The notes: generated from the sequence alone by a model not told the origin. Shown: positions 52,217 through 60,766, numbered from the stretch's first letter. The stretch: DNA of 64,000 bases from Algibacter sp045066735 (GCF_045066735.1 NZ_JBISHH010000004.1:62001-126000), one strand, 5' to 3'. Numbers and translations are program-made.

Positions 52217-52813
52217 TTAAGAGTTATTTAGTTCTGGTATATCATTCAAAAATGCACATCCATTAAAATCGCCTAAGGTATAATCTTGCTGTAATAAATC
52301 GATTAAATGACTATATTGCTTAGCATGACTGGTTAAAGCGTCATGATCTAAATTATGTGTTCCCATTACAGTAAAAGGCGGAAAATACGTCATGCCACAC
52401 AAATGAGCCGTTTGCTCAAAAGGTCTCAAAAATTGATTAACAGTAAAGCTATTAGTGCCCTGTGCGCAATACAATTCTCTAGACCCGCCAGTTGTGATTA
52501 CATTTAAGCAAATTTTAGATTCTAGAGCATTGGTGTTTGGACCGTAAGCCCAGCCAAATTCTAAAACCATATCAATCCATTGTTTCATTAAAGGCGGACA
52601 GCTATACCAGTAAAATGGATGATGCCAAATAATGACATCGTGTTGCTTTAGTAATTCTTTTTCGACCTCTACATCAATATGAAAATCAGGGTACCGCTCA
52701 TATAAATCATGAAAAGTAACATTTTCCTTATTTTTTATATGTTCTACAAGTATTGTATTTGCTCTAGATTTTTCGAACTTTGGATGTGAAAACAGAATTA
52801 ATATTTTTTTCAT
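52217..52813 (-). CDS. KefG/KefF-like NAD(P)H oxidoreductase (ancillary Kef protein)
   Basis: A 198-residue flavodoxin-fold quinone reductase-like protein. ILILFSHPKFEKSRANTIL, then DLYERYPDFHIDV and HHPFYWYSCPPLMKQWIDMVL, and FTVNQFLRPFEQTAHLCGM align by eye with E. coli KefG/KefF. KefF binds the cytosolic C-terminus of KefC and activates K+ efflux. The gene lies 5 bp upstream of the antiporter gene, the usual arrangement. Confidence 0.92.
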   Translation of the reverse strand: MKKILILFSHPKFEKSRANTILVEHIKNKENVTFHDLYERYPDFHIDVEVEKELLKQHDVIIWHHPFYWYSCPPLMKQWIDMVLEFGWAYGPNTNALESKICLNVITTGGSRELYCAQGTNSFTVNQFLRPFEQTAHLCGMTYFPPFTVMGTHNLDHDALTSHAKQYSHLIDLLQQDYTLGDFNGCAFLNDIPELNNS

Positions 52814-52855
52814 AGAGCTATTAATTAATTGCTGAGCAGCATTTAGTTTAAAGAG

Positions 52856-53479
52856 TTAATTGGATATTAAATCGAAAGAAATTTTAATACCTTGTATTAT
52901 CATACCTGTACCGATAATAGCAATAATTAATCCCATTATTTTTCCAATTACGGATATTACATTATATCCAACAAACTTAACGATATGGTCGCTTAATTTA
53001 AAGGTGAAATATGTTATTAAGCTCATAGACCCAAAAATAACAATTACCAAAAACATTTGTAATGGTGCAGCGTTTGATACAAAATTCATTGCGGTAACTA
53101 TAGTCCCTGGGCCAGCCAAAATAGGTATTGCTAATGGAGAAACTGCAATATCTTCTTCAATATGTACATCGTTCAAACTCTTTACATTAGATTGCTTAGA
53201 TTGTAACATCTCGAAACCTATAAAAAATATTAAAATTCCACCTGTAATTTTAAAGGCAGGAATACTAATATTGAATAGTTCAAAAATATATTTTCCTAAA
53301 AGAATAAATACCACTACAATTATAAAAGCAATGATATTTGCCTTTTTATTGATGGCATCTTTGGTCTGTTTATGCGCACCTTGCGTTAAGGACACAAAAA
53401 CAGTCATGTTTGAAATAGGGTTAGTAATAGCAAAAAAACCAGTAAATACGGTTATTGCGAAGGTAATTAGGTTATCCAT
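52856..53479 (-). CDS. MarC-family integral membrane protein
   Basis: A 207-residue six-helix membrane protein. It opens with FAITVFTGFFAITNPISNM and has KITGGILIFFIGFEMLQSK, then AVSPLAIPILAGPGTIVTAM, the MarC/YhgN signatures (two NPxxN/G-type re-entrant hints). The function of the family is unclear; early claims of multidrug resistance were withdrawn. It is the first gene of the MarC-KefG-Kef-AraC set (42 bp to the next). An equally long frame on the other strand is a shadow. Confidence 0.92.
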   Translation of the reverse strand: MDNLITFAITVFTGFFAITNPISNMTVFVSLTQGAHKQTKDAINKKANIIAFIIVVVFILLGKYIFELFNISIPAFKITGGILIFFIGFEMLQSKQSNVKSLNDVHIEEDIAVSPLAIPILAGPGTIVTAMNFVSNAAPLQMFLVIVIFGSMSLITYFTFKLSDHIVKFVGYNVISVIGKIMGLIIAIIGTGMIIQGIKISFDLISN

Positions 53480-53579
53480 TTAATGCGAAAATTTGAATCT
53501 AGAAAGAACTTGAATTCCTTCTGTTTCACCAAATCAATTTTAATTTATTTTTAATATTTATTTTACGAATTGGTTTAAT

Positions 53580-53627
53580 ATAAGAAATGCTGAGATTAAT
53601 TAAAAAATTAATCTCAGCATTTCTTAT
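53580..53627. repeat. 22-bp perfect inverted repeat with 4-nt loop
   Basis: The left arm (53580-53601) starts ATAAGAAATGCTGAGATTAA and the right arm (53606-53627) is its exact complement, with loop AAAA. It lies between csbD-like and marC genes, both leftward, about 100 bp upstream of marC, and 44 bp past the csbD terminator. There is no clear U tract. It could be a second terminator, an mRNA stabiliser or a cruciform; no other copy was seen in the window. Confidence 0.75.
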
Positions 53628-53670
53628 TCTAACGTAACTATTAATTTTATTCTAACTTAATTAGGGCACA

Positions 53671-53699
53671 AAAAAAATCTCAATATCTGAGATTTTTTT
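53671..53699 (-). terminator. Intrinsic terminator of the CsbD-family gene
   Basis: A perfect 12-bp stem AAAAAAATCTCA (53671-53682) / TGAGATTTTTTT (53688-53699), with loop ATATC. The stem is largely A/T but its base is a U tract on either strand. It lies 23 bp after the csbD stop. Confidence 0.75.
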
Positions 53700-53721
53700 A
53701 ATTTAATACTTATGTGAAATG

Positions 53722-53922
53722 TTAGAATTTTAAACTTTCTAAAAAATCATTTACTTTTTCCTTAGATTCTCCGGTTTTTTTCTGGATTTTCCCAACTAAT
53801 TCATCTTCCTTACCTTCTTGATAATCTAAATCATCATCGGTTAAATCTCCCCATTTTTGCTTTAGTTTACCTTTAGCAATATTCCAGTTTCCTTTTAATT
53901 TGTCTTCTATCGCGTTCGTCAT
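53722..53922 (-). CDS. CsbD-family stress protein
   Basis: A 66-residue, highly charged, lysine-rich protein. The CsbD pattern is complete: KLKGNWNIAKGKLKQKWGDLTDDDL and EGKEDELVGKIQKKTGESKEKV. CsbD of Bacillus is a sigma-B-dependent general stress protein whose molecular role is unknown; the protein is probably disordered or helical and cytosolic. Single gene with own terminator. Confidence 0.95.
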   Translation of the reverse strand: MTNAIEDKLKGNWNIAKGKLKQKWGDLTDDDLDYQEGKEDELVGKIQKKTGESKEKVNDFLESLKF

Positions 53923-54178
53923 TTTATTTGCTTTTTTAAGTTAAATAAACCATTATTGGCTTACACTTGTAAAATTAGAGCTAAACCACGGTTTATCTTG
54001 ACGCTATCGATTTAAAATTTAGTTCAAATCAGAATGGCGGATATTAAACTTCTTATTAATTCTAATAGGTTTGCAATTTTTTACAAGCCCTTTTTTAATG
54101 TTTAGATTGTAATCATTAGGTTCCCGCCGGAAACGCTACTTATTTAAAAGTGTTCTATTATAGCGCCGAGCATTGTTA

Positions 54179-55117
54179 CTAAAGTGTCACGATTACTTTA
54201 CCCACTGTTCTTCCTTTTTCAACTTCGGTATGTGCATTAGCCATATCTTCAAAAGCAAACGTTTTGTAAATGTTTGGTTTAATGCTACCGTTTTCTAACA
54301 TTTCTTTTAAGGTGTTCATATCTTCAGCACTAGAGTGTACTAAAATGTCTGAAACGGTTTTGTTCTCCTTTTTGGCAGATGCTTTTAAGTCATCTAAATC
54401 CATACCTACTGTTGTATAAGCTGTACCACCGCTTTTTAAAACTTTTACGGAATTTTCTAATACTTCACCACCTTGCGTATCTAATACAAAGTCGATATCA
54501 GATAAAATTTCTTCAAACTTTTCAGTATGATAATCAATTGCGTTATCTGCTCCAATAGAGGTAACAAATGCACTGTTTTTTGCCGAGGCAGTAGTATTTA
54601 CAAAAGCTCCCATTGCTTTTGCAATTTGGATAGCAAAATGCCCGACACCACCAGAACCTGCTTGTATCAGTACTTTATCACCTTTATTAATCCTTCCTTC
54701 TAAGATTTGCAGTGCAGTTAGAGCAGCTAAGGTTGTAGCTGCAGCCTCTTCAAAAGAAACGTTGTCTGGCATTATAGCTAAATGTGCTTCTGGCGCAGCA
54801 ACAAATTCCGCGTAAGCGTTACCTACACCAGGGAAGTTTACCATACCAAAGACATTGTCGCCTATTTTAAAATTGGTAACATCAGTACCGACTTCTGTTA
54901 CGGTTCCTGCTATGTCCCAGCCTAAAATAACAGGTCGTTTTTCACCATACATCATATTCAGCATCTTATCTTGATACTTTGGTTTTACATCTGCCGGGTT
55001 TAATGAAATAGCCTTTACCGCTACTAATACCTCGTTATCTTTTATGCTTGGTTTTGCTACTTCTGCTAAATGAAGGTTTTCTGGTCCTCCTGCTTTTTCT
55101 AATACTATTGCTTTCAT
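54179..55117 (-). CDS. MDR-family NADP-dependent (quinone) oxidoreductase
   Basis: A 312-residue zinc-independent MDR reductase. Markers: MKAIVLEKAGGPENLHL, LNPADVKPK (typical QOR 'NPxD'), LGWDIAGTV, and the nucleotide-binding GSGGVGHFAIQIAKAMGA; the end reads AHTEVEKGRTVGKVIVTL. Probably reduces quinones or enones with NADPH. It is the last gene of the six-gene cluster that starts at 60716, 18 bp after the CMD-propeller gene. A second similar gene is cut off at the right edge (63458). Confidence 0.9.
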   Translation of the reverse strand: MKAIVLEKAGGPENLHLAEVAKPSIKDNEVLVAVKAISLNPADVKPKYQDKMLNMMYGEKRPVILGWDIAGTVTEVGTDVTNFKIGDNVFGMVNFPGVGNAYAEFVAAPEAHLAIMPDNVSFEEAAATTLAALTALQILEGRINKGDKVLIQAGSGGVGHFAIQIAKAMGAFVNTTASAKNSAFVTSIGADNAIDYHTEKFEEILSDIDFVLDTQGGEVLENSVKVLKSGGTAYTTVGMDLDDLKASAKKENKTVSDILVHSSAEDMNTLKEMLENGSIKPNIYKTFAFEDMANAHTEVEKGRTVGKVIVTL

Positions 55118-55135
55118 AGTGTTTCTATTTTTAAA

Positions 55136-56707
55136 TTATTTTTTATTGTAGACAACGGTCATTCCCTTGCCTTGCTTAAGTGTTAAGCGCATTTTGGTGT
55201 CGGTTACTTCAATTACAAGTTCATCATACCCTAAATCCAGATCTCCGATTTTGCTGGTTCTGGTGAAGAAATTATTCTTCCAATCCCAAGTACCTGTCAA
55301 AACTTTACCTCCAAAAACTCCTAATATTTGTCCGTCGTGAGTAGCAACAGATTGCCCGTCTTTGTCACCATAAAAATTATCGGCAGCTATCTTTAAATAT
55401 TCTTCTTTTGTGTTTATTCTTTTCCAATTTTCATCTACAGGTATAGCTTCACTAATCGTTGATGGAAGTGTGTAAGATGCTATTGAATTACTAAATAGAA
55501 CCGGAGTAAATAACACATTGTTTTCTATAGTAATATCTGCTAAACCTTTCGGAAAGTTCCCAATTAATTGTCGCGTATTTTCATTTATAAAAAACAAATC
55601 ACTAACCGTACCTCCTGTTACTAAAAAACCATCATTAACAGCAGTTAAACCGTCTAAAGCTCCTAGTTGATAACTGCTTTTAAACCGTGTTATCGTTTTA
55701 TCTTTTAGGTTAACTTTATATAGACTGCCAAACTTATCTGATGAAATTTCTAAAGTCAATTCTTCACCAAAATTTGCAATAACCAAGTCTTCATTTTGAA
55801 TATAAAGTCCGTTTGGATGCTTAATTTCAGGGGATTGAAACCAAACCTCTAATTTGTTATTTACTAATGTGAAAATTTTACCACTTCCTATATCAGAGAT
55901 AAAAACCTGTCCGTTTTTAGAAACCACTACATCATTTAATGACACAACATCTGGAGAAGTAATGCTATTTACGACTTTTCCATTTTTAACATTGATAATA
56001 TGTAGCTCCTTACCATCGCCAACGTATAATTTGTCTTGATATAGTGCTAAGCCTGCAGGCGAATTTAAACCTGTTACCCATTTATAATTATCAACTTTTC
56101 CGTCCTTTGAAATTCTACTTATATACCCTTTGTTATTTTGATTTACGTTAGAAACATATAACCAATTCTCTGTTGGTGATGCCACAATAGACTCAGGCAT
56201 AGAAAAACCATCTAACTCCCAGTTTTTAACTAATTGCTGTGTTGTATTTATGTGATTAGATGCAGTATAGTTTGTTTCTTCTAAAACTTCCTTTAAAGTA
56301 AAAATGCCATTATTTGCAGCTGGAAAGCCCGTATACAAGCTTAACAAAATCATAGTTTCAGAAATCTCATTTGGCGTAGCCCCTAAATTTAATGCAGCCT
56401 TTATATGCGACTTTAACTGCGACTTTGCATTAGCTTGTGTAGTAAGACTAGCTATTATTAGTAATTCTTTGGTTTTAAAATCTATGCCTTTTCTGTTATA
56501 AATTTCTCCAAAACCATAGCGAATAATATAATCTGCCATATCTGGAGAGACACTTTTAAAAGCTGCTTCTAATCCTTTTGCAGCACCTTCACCATTAACC
56601 TCATTAACAATTTTTACGCCTGTTTTATAGTTGTCTTCTTTTGTGTTTTGCGCAATACCTGCAAAAGAGAAAGACAATGCTAAAACTAAAATGATGTACT
56701 TTTTCAT
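55136..56707 (-). CDS. Secreted fusion: carboxymuconolactone-decarboxylase-like domain + SMP-30 beta-propeller
   Basis: Start placed at ATG 56707, which opens a clear signal peptide (KKYIILVLALSFSFAGIAQ); an earlier in-frame ATG would overlap the upstream gene. In the 523-residue product, residues about 20-135 are CMD-like (KELLIIASLTTQANAKSQLKSH, AALNLGATPNEISE; no CxxC). Residues 150-410 are propeller blades of the SMP-30/gluconolactonase type (GLNSPAGLALYQDKLYVGD; VSLNDVVVSKNGQVFISD). A small beta-rich domain (about 425-523, GVFGGKVLTGTWDW) ends it. Periplasmic enzyme of unknown substrate. Confidence 0.82.
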   Translation of the reverse strand: MKKYIILVLALSFSFAGIAQNTKEDNYKTGVKIVNEVNGEGAAKGLEAAFKSVSPDMADYIIRYGFGEIYNRKGIDFKTKELLIIASLTTQANAKSQLKSHIKAALNLGATPNEISETMILLSLYTGFPAANNGIFTLKEVLEETNYTASNHINTTQQLVKNWELDGFSMPESIVASPTENWLYVSNVNQNNKGYISRISKDGKVDNYKWVTGLNSPAGLALYQDKLYVGDGKELHIINVKNGKVVNSITSPDVVSLNDVVVSKNGQVFISDIGSGKIFTLVNNKLEVWFQSPEIKHPNGLYIQNEDLVIANFGEELTLEISSDKFGSLYKVNLKDKTITRFKSSYQLGALDGLTAVNDGFLVTGGTVSDLFFINENTRQLIGNFPKGLADITIENNVLFTPVLFSNSIASYTLPSTISEAIPVDENWKRINTKEEYLKIAADNFYGDKDGQSVATHDGQILGVFGGKVLTGTWDWKNNFFTRTSKIGDLDLGYDELVIEVTDTKMRLTLKQGKGMTVVYNKK

Positions 56708-56714
56708 AATCTTC

Positions 56715-57572
56715 TTATTTTCCGTTTTGCTTTGCTGTAGCTTTTGGAGCTGCACCTTGCTTTAACGTTTTGTTTCTGAATTTTTCAGTTTGAGGAAGCT
56801 GCAAATTGACTTGGTTTATTTCTTGAATTTCTACTTGAAGTTTATCAAACTTGATATCTTCTAAATGTCCTCCCAGTGTTATGTCTTCAGACAAAAAGTG
56901 AAAGTGCATTCCCGGTATCACTACGTTTCCAATATAATCTGGCGTAAATAAGCCTACTAAAGTTCCTTTGATATTTTTTCTAGTATACATTACTCTTGTA
57001 TCTAAATATTCAAATAGAGAAACATCTTCATTTTCTACTTTATGTGCCGATGCCATTTTTAGATATCCAAACTCTCCTTTAATTCTGTAGGCATAAAAAC
57101 TATTTTTAGAAGTGGAGTATTTTTGAAGTTCTTTGTTTAGTTCTTCATAAGAGGTCATGTTTTCAACGGTTACCGTTTTTTTAGGTTGAAAATTAATCAT
57201 CGTCATATTAGGCGATTCTAAATCTTCTGGAGCCTCTTTAATTCCGCCTTCCGCGTCAATAGTATATACCACACCATCTACAGCAACCAACTCACCTGCT
57301 AGGTGATTAACGGTTCCGATACCAATATTACCTTGCTGTACCATTTGTTCTGGCGTAAAATCACCTTCATATATACTATTTAACAATGCAACCGTTGGCG
57401 CGTATTGATGAATGGTATTTTCCGTATGTGGTGCTAATCCGTTTTCATCTACATTGTGTGGATGTGGGTGTTCGTGATCGTGCGTTTCTAGCGTTGAAAC
57501 AACCTCTTTTTTGTCCTGATTTCCGCAGCTTGCTAAAATCGCCAAGGAAACTAATAGAATTGCTTTTTTCAT
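56715..57572 (-). CDS. Acetolactate decarboxylase made as a lipoprotein
   Basis: A 285-residue protein. Residues 1-16 form a lipoprotein signal (lipobox LASC, Cys16), followed by a histidine-rich linker (HDHEHPHPHNVD). The rest matches alpha-acetolactate decarboxylase (BudA/AlsD): GNIGIGTVNHLAGELVAVDG, LVGLFTPDYIG and PGMHFHFLSEDITLGGHL with zinc ligands H223, H225 and H236. The reaction is acetolactate to acetoin; known family members are secreted in Bacillus. No acetolactate synthase gene is near, and the neighbours handle electrophiles, so the real substrate may be different. The next gene starts 7 bp downstream. Confidence 0.85.
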   Translation of the reverse strand: MKKAILLVSLAILASCGNQDKKEVVSTLETHDHEHPHPHNVDENGLAPHTENTIHQYAPTVALLNSIYEGDFTPEQMVQQGNIGIGTVNHLAGELVAVDGVVYTIDAEGGIKEAPEDLESPNMTMINFQPKKTVTVENMTSYEELNKELQKYSTSKNSFYAYRIKGEFGYLKMASAHKVENEDVSLFEYLDTRVMYTRKNIKGTLVGLFTPDYIGNVVIPGMHFHFLSEDITLGGHLEDIKFDKLQVEIQEINQVNLQLPQTEKFRNKTLKQGAAPKATAKQNGK

Positions 57573-57604
57573 AAGAGTACTTTTTAGTTGATTATTTAAT
57601 TCTC

Positions 57605-58228
57605 TTAAATTTCTCTAACGAAATTCATATACTGCTTTAAATCACCAATGACAGCATCTTCCATTAGTTTGCCTGTTTTTACTGCATAAGGTTGATTAAA
57701 GTGAATGTCCCAAACATCAGATTCTTTTCTCCAATGCTCGTAAACTGCTAGGGTATCCACTTGATTATCTACTGTGTATAAATCAAAAAGGATGTTGCCA
57801 TCTTCCTCTTTTCTTGTGTGGGTAATGTGATCTTCAAACTGTTCAAGAAGTGCTTCTCTAAATTCCGTTTTTAGTTTAAAAATGAAGAAAATAATAAATA
57901 CGTCATCTTCAGGATTTGCAGATTTAGAATGGTTTGGAAGTGGATTTGTATCGCCTAAAAAGTAGAAATCTGGAGCGGACTGTAAGGCGGTCTGTCCTAC
58001 TTCCATTAACTTTTTGGTATGTGGCTCTTTATCGTGAGATTTAATAGCAGCCTTGTCTGCCCAACGTTCGTAAACAAAAAACACATTGTCTTCTGCTTTA
58101 GATACAAATACTCTTATCTCTTTATTACCAGCCTCTTTTTGGGTTGCCGCTTGTACTTCTTTAAGCGTTGCTGCAAACGTGTCTTTATGTTCTGGTTTTG
58201 CAGTAAATTTTACTATTGTACTTTTCAT
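57605..58228 (-). CDS. Double ABM-domain protein (quinol monooxygenase-like)
   Basis: A 207-residue protein with two dimeric alpha/beta-barrel units. The first (residues 1-100) reads STIVKFTAKPEHKDTFAATL and FFVYERWADKAAIKSHDKEPH; the second (about 108-205) reads KLKTEFREALLEQFEDHIT and DTLAVYEHWRKESDVWDIHF. The 'Y-E-x-W' before a helix is the ABM hallmark, seen twice. Possibly a cofactor-free quinol monooxygenase (YgiN type) fused to itself to give a pseudo-dimer. No signal peptide. Sits 32 bp from the acetolactate decarboxylase gene and 29 bp from the fusion hydrolase gene, in the same operon. Confidence 0.82.
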   Translation of the reverse strand: MKSTIVKFTAKPEHKDTFAATLKEVQAATQKEAGNKEIRVFVSKAEDNVFFVYERWADKAAIKSHDKEPHTKKLMEVGQTALQSAPDFYFLGDTNPLPNHSKSANPEDDVFIIFFIFKLKTEFREALLEQFEDHITHTRKEEDGNILFDLYTVDNQVDTLAVYEHWRKESDVWDIHFNQPYAVKTGKLMEDAVIGDLKQYMNFVREI

Positions 58229-58257
58229 AATAATGTTCTTTAGAATTGAAGCACCTT

Positions 58258-60039
58258 TTATTTTAATGGGGTAAGTGGTACTTTTTGAATGATTGTAACC
58301 TCTTTTATTTTTGCAAATCGGTCGTTTGGATTATCCTTTACAATCCAATGGTGAGAAGTAGTTGCTGTTAATTTTTGATCCTCTTTTGTTACCCCTTTCC
58401 AAACAAAATCTACATGGACTTCATATTCATTTTCTGAAATTACTTTTACTGTAAAATTCTCTGGAAAATGACTGCTTTCCTTCAATTGCTTTGGCGTTCC
58501 GTTTAACCATTGTTCTAATTGGTTTATGGTAACAATAGGTTCGCTGTTTGTTGAAAAATTAAGTTTAAATCCATCTGTTAATACCTCTTTAAAAGGCGCA
58601 ACATTACCATCTAACTGTTCCATATTTAAGAGCCAGTAGTGCATAAGAGATAACATTCGGTTTTCTGGATAAGCATCCTCAAACGTTGGATCTTTAATCT
58701 CGCCAGTAGGGTTAATATTAATTTCTGTAAACACAGGTAAAAGCGCACCAGGAACCTCTTTTAAAAATGTGCTGTAATGCAAAGGATAACTGTCATTAGA
58801 ACCGTCTGACTTTAAATTTTGATATATAATATCAGCTTCTAAATTAACAGTACCGTTCTCTAATTTATTAACTACTATATTTTGAATATGATGCGCATTT
58901 TTCCATCCTTTATAAACTTTTAATCTTTCAGGATAATTCGCTTTGCCTTGCATTTCTCCAGCTGCAGATTTCATTTTTATATCATCTGCTAATATTTCTA
59001 ACTGATTTTCTAGTCGCTGTTTATTTTCAATATCACGTTCATAAAAAAGATACCAACGGTGATATTGTACGATAGCTGCGTGAATAAGTTTTGTGTTTGT
59101 TTTCATAATATATTTAGTTTTAGAAATGAATTTTTTAATATCATTGGCTACTTCTTCCGGAACTTCTAATTGTGGAGAGTGCGATGCGTTTTCAATAACG
59201 ACTAACTTCGCATTGGGGATATGGTCTCTGTAGTACTCTGCCACATTAAACTTTACCACTTCATCGTGTCTACCTTGCAAGACTAATGTGGGTACTTTTA
59301 TAATTTGTACATCATCTTTAAGATTGAAATATTTTCCGTTTTTAATTGCAGGAATTAAAGAGCCGTCAACAAAATCTTTGCTGTTGTTAACCGTTTCAAT
59401 CATATAATCTGCTATAGGACCTGGTAGATCTGGTACTTTGTAGAACACTCGTGAAAGCACAGCATTCAGCTCTTCTTTATTCTCAATTTCTTTACCAAAA
59501 CCGCTGTACACCACGTGGTCATCTATTTTAATACCCGCAGCATCTAGTAAAATCAGATTGCTAAGATCATTAGGATATTTAATAGCGTATGCTGCAGCAG
59601 TATGTCCGCCCATTGAGTTACCTACAAGGCTAAATTGATTTACACCAAGTTTTTCTAAAAAGGACTTCAGAAAAGTTGCTTGACCGTCTATTGAATAATC
59701 AAGTCCTTCTTTTCTTTCATTATCGCCGTGTCCAGCCAAATCGGGTAGAATTAAATGATAGTCTTCTGATAAAAATTTAGCAGTTTGTAAAAAACTACTT
59801 TTATCATCTCCCATACCGTGAACAAGAACAAAGTCTGGCTTATCATCTTCTCCTTCACTTTCATAGAAATGAACAGTGTAGCCATTTATTTCAATCGTTT
59901 TTTTCTCAAGACCGGCAGCACGAGCATAACTGGTATTTGTTTGGTTTACAAGAACCTTTGGGAAAAAGAAGTATATGACTGCTACAGCAATCACTAATAA
60001 TCCAGTAATTCCACCAATAATTTTTAAAAGCTTCTTCAT
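58258..60039 (-). CDS. Alpha/beta hydrolase fused to NTF2-like domain
   Basis: A 593-residue protein. An N-terminal membrane helix (IIGGITGLLVIAVAVIYFFFP) precedes an alpha/beta hydrolase (residues about 50-305): HGMGDDKSSF, nucleophile elbow GNSMGG (Ser142), LVLQGRHDEV and ENASHSPQLEVPEEV with terminal His. From M312 a second protein begins: KLIHAAIVQYHRWYLFYERD, YPLHYSTFLKEVPGALLPVF and SHHWIVKDNPND, NTF2-like by pattern. The junction is TKYI-M312, encoded by AAACTAAATATATT-ATG (59106), which resembles an intergenic leader. Thus it may be a read-through fusion or have an internal start. Confidence 0.78.
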   Translation of the reverse strand: MKKLLKIIGGITGLLVIAVAVIYFFFPKVLVNQTNTSYARAAGLEKKTIEINGYTVHFYESEGEDDKPDFVLVHGMGDDKSSFLQTAKFLSEDYHLILPDLAGHGDNERKEGLDYSIDGQATFLKSFLEKLGVNQFSLVGNSMGGHTAAAYAIKYPNDLSNLILLDAAGIKIDDHVVYSGFGKEIENKEELNAVLSRVFYKVPDLPGPIADYMIETVNNSKDFVDGSLIPAIKNGKYFNLKDDVQIIKVPTLVLQGRHDEVVKFNVAEYYRDHIPNAKLVVIENASHSPQLEVPEEVANDIKKFISKTKYIMKTNTKLIHAAIVQYHRWYLFYERDIENKQRLENQLEILADDIKMKSAAGEMQGKANYPERLKVYKGWKNAHHIQNIVVNKLENGTVNLEADIIYQNLKSDGSNDSYPLHYSTFLKEVPGALLPVFTEININPTGEIKDPTFEDAYPENRMLSLMHYWLLNMEQLDGNVAPFKEVLTDGFKLNFSTNSEPIVTINQLEQWLNGTPKQLKESSHFPENFTVKVISENEYEVHVDFVWKGVTKEDQKLTATTSHHWIVKDNPNDRFAKIKEVTIIQKVPLTPLK

Positions 60040-60062
60040 AATTTCTAGTGGTTTAAATTTGA

Positions 60063-60716
60063 TTATAACTGAGTAATAACTGTTTCTTCAGGAAACCTTG
60101 ACTTTGGTAATTTTGCATTAAAGTCACTGACTTTTCTATAACCTAAAGACACAACTGCTAGAGTGGTGAAGCCTTTTTCGCGTAAGCTAAATTCTTCATC
60201 TAAGGCTTTTACATCTACACCTTCCATTGGGCAAGCATCAATACCTAAGGCAGCTGCACCTAATAAGAGTGCCCCCATATTTAAATACACTTGCTTTTCC
60301 ATCCAGTGTGGTAAATCTTTAAGGTCATAGCGGTGAATGTTTGCAAATAGCATACGACCACCGTGCATTTGATCTTTAAACTCTTGTGCTGCAAAACGAC
60401 CATCTTGGTCTTCTTGTTCAAGAATGCTGTTCATATAATCATCATCTGCATCTGTGCGAGCTGCGATAACAATTACGTGAGATGCGTCTAAGACTTTTGG
60501 TGTGTTGAATTTGAAAAATCCTTGTGTCCCTTTTGCTATTCGTTCTTTACCTTCTTGAGTATCTGCAATTAAAAAATGCCAAGGCTGTAGATTTACACTA
60601 GAAGGACTTAAACGCAGTACATCTTTTATTTGTTGAAAATCTGCATCTGATATTTTCTTAGTTGCATCAAATTCTTTTGCTGAGTAGCGGTTGTTTAATA
60701 TTTCTGTTAGATTCAT
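60063..60716 (-). CDS. Nitroreductase-family NAD(P)H oxidoreductase (NfsB-like)
   Basis: A 217-residue FMN-dependent reductase. Markers: LNNRYSAKEFDATKKISDADF (residues 6-26, abridged), LRLSPSSVNLQPWHFLIA, and LREKGFTTLAVVSLGYR at the end. It probably reduces quinones or nitroaromatics. It is the first gene of the six-gene leftward operon and lies opposite the HxlR gene. Such HxlR/nitroreductase pairs are classic reactive-electrophile sensors (for example YodB/AzoR-like pairs in Bacillus). The promoter is seen at 60767-60797. Confidence 0.92.
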   Translation of the reverse strand: MNLTEILNNRYSAKEFDATKKISDADFQQIKDVLRLSPSSVNLQPWHFLIADTQEGKERIAKGTQGFFKFNTPKVLDASHVIVIAARTDADDDYMNSILEQEDQDGRFAAQEFKDQMHGGRMLFANIHRYDLKDLPHWMEKQVYLNMGALLLGAAALGIDACPMEGVDVKALDEEFSLREKGFTTLAVVSLGYRKVSDFNAKLPKSRFPEETVITQL

Positions 60717-60766
60717 TTTATGATTTATTTAACTTGTTGATTATTAATACTATCAAAATTATAGTA

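Noticed and set aside
52860..53483. A 207-codon open frame on the plus strand, exactly opposite the marC-family gene
   Set aside because: The product is low-complexity (Ile/Lys/Thr-rich), resembles no family, and mirrors the MarC membrane protein codon for codon; a shadow of the real gene.
53923..54178. 256-bp gap with somewhat higher G+C (GGTTCCCGCCGGAAACG) considered as a tRNA or small RNA gene
   Set aside because: No cloverleaf, CCA end or TTCRA loop found, and no terminator-like hairpin; only a short GC-rich patch.
56708..56755. Upstream ATG extending the CMD-propeller protein by 16 residues
   Set aside because: It lies inside the preceding gene and destroys the signal peptide; ATG 56707 is preferred.
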